NCBI GenBank assembly: GCA_039000515.1
Contig: JBCFYV010000001.1
Location: 11,571,928 to 11,635,927 of the forward strand
DNA from: Timema cristinae
Lineage: Eukaryota; Arthropoda; Insecta; Phasmatodea; Timematidae
Length of the DNA: 64,000 nt
Reading direction: 5' to 3'
Shown here: piece by piece, positions 62,401-64,000 of the stretch
How positions within the stretch are numbered: position 1 is the first letter of the stretch
Layout of the letters: each line of letters starts with the position of its first letter
Made by a program: the position numbers and the translations under genes
The notes under the pieces: generated by a model
What the model saw: the letters and a program-made list of their open reading frames with translations, nothing else
Databases searched by the model: none
Told to the model about the DNA's origin: nothing

Positions 62401-63638
62401 GCAGCAGCATATTTGAGACGTCTGATGAGAGTCATTACCCCAAAATGACTGAAACACACCTTGCGCGAGCAATATTCTCCTCTCAAGTGTAAACAGCTTT
62501 GTGAGAACTCTCGTAAGTCACTCGCCTGACAGATCTGGCAGCACAATTTATTGCTACTAGTGTAAACAGACTAGGACAGCACTCACGTGAGAAATGTTGC
62601 AATTCACTCGCCAACTGTCACGATAGTCCTCCTTATCCACCCCTCCCGATGGGACCGCTAAACCCCACAGCTACATTCAGTGCGAGAGAAGATACCAAAA
62701 GATGGGATTAAGCCCCTTAGTTTTCAAGTTTTATAACTTAAAAAAAACTATTCATTGGCCGCATGGACTAACGCGCGATTCTCACAGTAGACTAGACTAT
62801 CAATGGTGAGGAGATCAAGGTTCGAATCTTGGTCGGGTGAACTGATGGGGTTTTCCATAAATTGTTTTCCAATTTCCCTCCACGTGAATATGGGTACACT
62901 GCCTCTAAATATAACCTTCCCTATCCCTAAGATCATTAGTGTAATTATCACATTAGCGTAAAACCCTAAAGGATAGTAAGACGTGGTGCTAAATATAAAA
63001 AAGCTTTAAAAACCAAACATAAAAGGTGATATTAGATTAAATGTCTTAGTTCTGATATCAGAGTACGAAGTTAGAAACATAGATCCAGCCTTCCCCAAAT
63101 AAACAAAGTCATTTTTTAACAGGGTCAAAACAGAACTTTCTAAGAAATTTGAGGATGATTTAAGTGGTTTAGAAACTTTAGAAGTATCATTATCATAGAA
63201 AATACAGCAGCATCACATCAATTGGTCGGTACCCTAAACCTGTACGTGATGAACGGGATCCTTACCTTGCTGACATCTGCCATAGGGTACTTGTTGATCA
63301 CGTTAGCCGCCGTGGCCGGTCTCCTCGTGGTGGTCGGTGGTGGCGGCCGCCAGGGCCAGTTCTTGGCGCTGCTGCTGGAGTAACAGCTGCTGCTGACGGA
63401 TTGCTATGGCTGCAGTGATGGCCTCCTCGCTCAGGTTGGAGGCCTTGGCCAGCATCTTGATGGAGTGGTTCATGAGGACCGTGGATAAAGGCTTGTTCTC
63501 TAGTTTGCTCAGAGACAACGGTGAGAGGAGTGAGTTCTTGTGCGCAGGCGTGTCTATAGGGGCACCAGGGAGGGTCCTCAAGGACAGGGTGTTGGTAGAC
63601 AGGCCTGGGTCCACCACCGGGTTGGTGTCTTTACGCAC
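46876..63638 (-). CDS. Gene 2: CPAP1-like cuticular chitin-binding protein (5' partial)
   Basis: Three exons on the minus strand: 63266-63638, 61359-61514 and 46876-47094; earlier exons lie beyond the window. The last two join in phase 0 to form a CBM14/peritrophin-A domain with C-16-C-5-C-13-C-12-C-7-C spacing, identical to gene 1, and the same NWWFYVDC ending. A conserved tail LYDSNLPISKSYQLMKAL follows. The first exon in the window is Gln/Ala-rich with NLSEEAITAAIAIRQQQ. CBM14 proteins bind chitin extracellularly; one domain with long flanks points to CPAP1 (inference). Exon 63266-63638 is 373 bp, one more than a multiple of three, and its frame breaks between LALAAATT and RRPATAANVINKYP. 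The 14-kb intron between the last two exons is filled with repeats. Gene 1 is the downstream paralogue. Confidence 0.85.
47366..47520 (+). mobile_element. SINE family A, 5' part
   Basis: Head CCTCATCAGTGGCCACGTGG, A box GTCTAAGGC, B box CAAGGTTTGGATCCTG; the body degrades after TAATGCGGGTGCACG. Confidence 0.7.
47569..47719 (+). mobile_element. SINE B, 5'-truncated, with 10-bp target duplication
   Basis: Starts GGGAATGCCAGGCCTCC and ends in the shared tail and AAT run. ATTGGTAGAT flanks it at 47559-47568 and 47720-47729. Confidence 0.9.
48352..48602 (-). mobile_element. SINE family A copy, full length
   Basis: An ATT run, TACCACGTCCTACTACCCG tail, body GTGTACCCACATCTGCGTGG, head side ATGTGGCCACCGACACGAG. 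Confidence 0.82.
48620..48705. repeat. Short dispersed repeat
   Basis: Third copy of the repeat at 22078 and 28095: TTGATAATATCTATCAAAAG, CGCATGACCTGACGTAATAA. Confidence 0.5.
48706..49285. other. Intron 2 region of gene 2, no gene seen
   Basis: A GC-richer patch at 48960-49085 has no convincing exon structure. Overlapping short frames on both strands are not supported. Confidence 0.4.
49286..49792 (+). mobile_element. SINE family A copy split by a Harbinger-like MITE
   Basis: The head (TAGTCGCATGGTC-TAA) is interrupted at 49301 and resumes at 49583 (TAAGGCGTCACTCTAGC), B box GAGGTTCGAATCTCAG, tail AACCCGAACGGG. Confidence 0.85.
49302..49582. mobile_element. PIF/Harbinger-like MITE, 281 bp
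   Basis: Ends AGCCAGGTCCACACTTGTAT and (reverse complement of the right) AGCCGGGTTCACACTTGTAT match at 18 of 20. The 3-bp duplication TAA flanks it (49299-49301, 49583-49585). TWA duplications and GGNCAGGTTCACAC-like ends are typical of PIF/Harbinger. Confidence 0.85.
49793..50165. repeat. 22-bp minisatellite interrupted by a SINE fragment
   Basis: The unit resembles TCGATATATAAAATCGAATG. About 3-4 copies lie left of 49858 and about 6 right of 50031, with the SINE B fragment between. Confidence 0.88.
49858..50031 (+). mobile_element. SINE B, 5'-truncated, inside the 22-bp array
   Basis: Starts at ACAAGACATCTTGTAATGTG, slightly upstream of the other truncated copies, and ends in the tail and AAT run. 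GATTGTATCAA occurs at both flanks (49847-49857, 50032-50042), though the array itself could supply the match. Confidence 0.82.
50380..50432. repeat. GAT microsatellite
   Basis: About 17 GAT/ATG triplets. LINE remnants here end in GAT runs, but no LINE body is attached. Confidence 0.9.
50713..50965 (+). mobile_element. SINE family A copy, full length
   Basis: Head CGCTTCGGTGGCCGCGTGG, GTCTAAAACG, B box GAGGTTCGTTTCTCAG, tail GAACGGGCAGAAATACGCGG. Confidence 0.87.
51061..51208. mobile_element. Short hAT-like MITE
   Basis: Left CAGTAGCGGATACAGAACTT; right, reverse complement, CTAAGAGCGGATCCAGGGG. CAGTGGCGGATCCAG-type termini are common in hAT MITEs. No clean target duplication seen. Confidence 0.45.
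51340..51605 (+). pseudogene. Non-LTR retrotransposon 3' end with GAT tail
   Basis: CCGCAAGAGAGGCCAAGAAA, GTTCAAGTGAGAGGAGAAG, AGGCTGGAAACAGTGATGAG and a GAT-rich tail. It matches 33062-33290 in reverse. 5'-truncated, with stops. Confidence 0.62.
51690..51905 (-). mobile_element. SINE family A copy (tail lost)
   Basis: Reverse copy: body GGAAATGTACCTGATTTTGC, B box GAGATTCAAACCCTG, head side GCCTTAGACCATTCAAACACC. Confidence 0.75.
52310..52925 (-). mobile_element. SINE family D copy split by SINE B
   Basis: Distal part 52322-52420 (TCGTAGCCCAGTTTGTG, GTACTAATGTACCATCGTCC), then the nested SINE B, then 52704-52925 (GAGGCTCTTTCCATGTCCTG, ATCTGGGAATTGAACCCGGG, CTACACTACGGGGCCGG). Confidence 0.75.
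52422..52703 (+). mobile_element. SINE family B copy, full length, nested
   Basis: Head GGTGATCTGGCGGTCTAGGG, B box GGGGTTCAATCCTC, body with small deletions, tail ATGGGTAGTAAGACGCGGTG, AAT run. Inserted in family D. Confidence 0.88.
52926..53231. other. Intron sequence with ATC run
   Basis: An ATC microsatellite at 53100-53124 could be a reversed LINE tail, since CTCCATCGTTGGTGGACTTG follows, but the match is too weak to call. Confidence 0.35.
53243..53388 (-). mobile_element. SINE B, 5'-truncated, with 11-bp target duplication
   Basis: Reverse copy: an ATT run, shared tail, ending GGCCTGGCATTCCCCACAT. GGCCCAATGAA flanks it exactly at 53232-53242 and 53389-53399. Confidence 0.93.
53640..53812 (-). 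mobile_element. SINE family C, partial
   Basis: AAAGTTGTGCTACGGAATTT, GGTCGGGTTTGAACCG, CACTTTACCCTAAGATCACC. It abuts a family A2 copy. Confidence 0.68.
53815..54082 (+). mobile_element. SINE family A2 copy, full length
   Basis: Head CCGCCTCGTGGCGTAGTTGG, CTAACGCGCTTG, B box GAGGTTTGAATCTCGG, tail AACCCGAACGGGTAGTAAGA, AAT run. The best preserved A2 copy. Confidence 0.9.
54140..54230 (+). other. Isolated tRNA-like remnant
   Basis: GTGGATCAAATGATAGAGCG and CCCGGGTTCAATTCA resemble A and B boxes, but no acceptor stem pairs. Probably a decayed SINE head. Confidence 0.35.
54383..54990 (+). mobile_element. SINE family C copy split by SINE B
   Basis: Head and body left of 54605 (CGTTCAAACCCAGTCGAGG, TCCGTAGCGCAACTTCCT). 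The tail is right of 54895 (TTCTCGTGATGTGATATTAT, CATAAAGTGCACGTCAAATA). Confidence 0.78.
54605..54895 (+). mobile_element. SINE family B copy, full length, nested
   Basis: Head GGTGACCTGATGGTCTAGGG, B box AGGGTTCAATCCTC, body GGAATGCCAGGCCTCCACC, tail AACCCGAACGGGTAGTAAGA. Confidence 0.88.
55225..55563. mobile_element. TTAA-ended MITE, most complete copy
   Basis: Core with CAGTTGTTGAATATCTGTC and ACAGATATTCAACAAATTG around AACTTTTTCTCTTCATTTAA. The right end is TCTCGCGTCCCCTACATCC, then CCACCTTAA. The left end is degraded (GGGCAGTAATTTCGCACTTT). Confidence 0.7.
55637..55843 (-). mobile_element. SINE family A copy with body deletion
   Basis: Reverse copy: ACCACCGCGTCTAACTACC tail, shortened body, GGGACTCGAACCCCA B box, head side CGGCCATTGAAGCGGG. 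Confidence 0.78.
55845..56172. other. Intron sequence, no gene seen
   Basis: No supported exon or repeat. Confidence 0.45.
56175..56835 (+). mobile_element. SINE family A copy split by a hAT element
   Basis: Head CGTTTCGGTGGACGCATGG-TCTAA up to 56200, resuming at 56666 (TGGTCTAAAAAGTAACTCTC), B box GGGATTCGAATCCCGG, then a degraded tail. Confidence 0.83.
56201..56665. mobile_element. hAT-like non-autonomous element, 465 bp
   Basis: The perfect 8-bp duplication TGGTCTAA is at 56193-56200 and 56666-56673. Ends GGAAGGGCTCTCTCAACA and (reverse complement of the right) GGGGTATTCAACCCGAGG, CCTGCGGGCC are typical of hAT. No transposase frame. Confidence 0.87.
57118..57362 (+). mobile_element. SINE family A copy, old
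   Basis: Degenerate head CCACACAGGTGGTTACGTGG, B-box region ATATCGGGATTAAAAC, a C-run at 57231-57240, and a tail CCGGACGGTTAGTAAGATAT. Confidence 0.6.
57475..57682 (-). mobile_element. SINE family A copy
   Basis: Reverse copy: body TGTATTTTCGTGGAGGTAGA, B box GAGATTCGATCCTTG, head side GCACTAGAACACGCGAACAC. G-rich run right after (57678-57696). Confidence 0.75.
57855..57990 (+). CDS. Candidate isolated exon, unrecognised protein
   Basis: A plus-strand frame with GC-rich codons reads RRGFLFEAKLGLPRNEV, then SSKKELFFYIPVLDFLRNK and SWKGHIG before TGA. A donor-like GTGACT lies near 57999. The frame depends on a 9-T run. The sequence alternates hydrophobic and basic residues like a folded protein, but I do not recognise it and no partner exon is visible. 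It could belong to a gene on the opposite strand to gene 2, nested in its intron, or be a transposon or retrocopy fragment. Confidence 0.35.
58262..59925. repeat. 25-bp minisatellite, about 65 copies, indel-rich
   Basis: The unit contains AAGATAGGGGTGTTTACATG then GGTTC or GGTCC. Spacing varies through many single-base indels and short insertions, unlike the clean 31- and 36-bp arrays. Confidence 0.95.
59990..61355. repeat. 38-bp minisatellite, about 36 copies, carrying a splice donor in each unit
   Basis: The unit contains CAAGAGTAGTACTCACCATA and CAGGAGGAGACTGTCCTA (variants GGGGG; some units lack 3 bp). On the minus strand each unit reads TATG-GTGAGTACT, the same as the true exon-intron boundary of gene 2 at 61357-61362. 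The array starts at that boundary and extends into the intron. Confidence 0.97.
61359..61514 (-). CDS. Gene 2 exon: N-terminal half of the CBM14 domain
   Basis: 52 codons, phase 0 at both ends. Acceptor ctgtccag, donor GTGAGT. It encodes VMNAPKEYYPLGYDKNFDD and then DTSFYCGDQKHFPGLYADED and LGCM, with Cys1 and Cys2 of the chitin-binding domain. It joins VFHVC of the last exon. Confidence 0.92.
61520..62750. other. Intron of gene 2, unclassified
   Basis: Contains a short repeat CTCTTTTGATGACGTAATCA / TCTTTTAATTACGTCATCAC (61600-61725). A region (61900-62620) with scattered TCGCGCAAG / CTTGCGCGAG and TGTAAACAG words could be a decayed inverted-repeat element. No gene seen. Confidence 0.4.
62753..62998 (+). 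mobile_element. SINE family A copy, full length
   Basis: Starts CATTGGCCGCATGGACTAAC, B box AAGGTTCGAATCTTGG, tail AAAGGATAGTAAGACGTGGT. Confidence 0.87.
63030..63185. repeat. Dispersed repeat related to 11050-11180
   Basis: Shared words with similar spacing (see 10640-11345). Unclassified. Confidence 0.4.
63266..63638 (-). CDS. Gene 2 upstream exon, Gln/Ala-rich, with 1-nt frame break
   Basis: Acceptor tttcag before GTG CGT AAA, donor GTAAGG after GTC AGC AAG. 373 bp, one base over a multiple of three, although both ends fit phase 0. It reads VRKDTNPVVDPGLSTNTL, LSKLENKPLSTVLMNHSIKM and NLSEEAITAAIAIRQQQLLL. After LALAAATT the frame must shift to reach RRPATAANVINKYPMADVSK. An extra base in the ACC/GAC repeat near 63335-63350 is the simplest cause; a real disabling mutation is the alternative. 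Confidence 0.82.
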
Positions 63639-63973
63639 CTGAAACATAGACAGTGACACAACGTCCAGAATTATATCACGACTTAGAATTGGGGTAGGAG
63701 ACAGTTGCGAGGCGTGTTGGTAACAAGTGATGGTGGATATAAGAGAATCAATTCATACAACGGGCATATTCTTTTCAATCTCAAAAATAAATAAAAACGC
63801 ATGAATTCAAAGAGTTTCCTCAAACTAGGCTGGATACAAAACTGGTCTGGAGCTCTATACCACGCACGCGTGACGTTTGGCAACGCCCACTGAGATGATG
63901 TAGTGTGACGTCATGCAGATACTGGTGCGACTGAGCCATCGAGTATGGTAGAGCCATTTCCTCCTCTGTTTTA

Positions 63974-64000
63974 TCACCGCGTCTCGCTACCTGTATACTG
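63974..64000 (-). mobile_element. SINE tail at window edge
   Basis: ATCACCGCGTCTCGCTACC matches the reversed shared SINE tail; the rest lies outside the window. Confidence 0.6.

Noticed and set aside
61895..62620. Possible large inverted-repeat transposon or gene
   Set aside because: Scattered short complementary words only (TCGCGCAAG, CTTGCGCGAG, TGTAAACAG). No consistent ends, target duplication or coding frame.

Overview
The window looks like nuclear DNA of an arthropod with a large, repeat-rich genome. It is AT-rich, has short phase-consistent exons split by multi-kilobase introns, is full of tRNA-derived SINEs and small DNA transposons, and has no operons or bacterial-type genes. The only genes I can assemble encode cuticular chitin-binding (peritrophin-A/CBM14) proteins, an arthropod hallmark. 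I cannot fix the order from this sequence; a hemipteran-like insect is possible.

Two paralogous genes lie head-to-tail on the minus strand. Gene 1 (7217-37774) has six exons: a signal-peptide exon (37747-37774), a ~20 kb first intron, three exons without a recognised domain (17433-17576, 13292-13395, 9793-9948), and two exons that together encode one CBM14 domain (8222-8436 and 7217-7432). Gene 2 (46876 to beyond 63638) has a Q/A-rich exon (63266-63638) and two exons that again split one CBM14 domain at the same place (61359-61514, 46876-47094). Its 5' exons lie outside the window. Both read as single-domain CPAP1-like secreted cuticle proteins. Each has one apparent 1-nt frame discrepancy upstream of the domain, more likely an assembly indel than a dead gene. 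Two further coding-like islands (42490-42727 minus, 57855-57990 plus) could not be assigned.

Everything else is layered repeats. About 17 tandem arrays (units of 22 to ~114 bp) take up roughly 11-12 kb, and several abut exons. One carries a copy of the gene 2 splice donor in every unit, and another is made of copies of the gene 2 terminal exon. At least five SINE families are present. Families A and B have unrelated tRNA-like heads but share one 3' tail ending in AAT repeats. Five short family-B copies begin near the same internal point, and four of these have clear 10-12 bp target-site duplications. Non-autonomous DNA elements include a TA-duplicating family (three copies), a TTAA-ended family, hAT-like elements, a PIF/Harbinger-like element with TAA duplications, and a Helitron-like element with the diagnostic 3' hairpin and CTAG end. 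Many insertions are nested, so a relative chronology can be read. Fragments of non-LTR retrotransposon reverse transcriptases are also present.

The stretches 1-1851, 2293-4500, 5840-7216, 10640-11340, 31570-32920, 39500-40500 and 45690-46500 are AT-rich DNA in which I see no gene.
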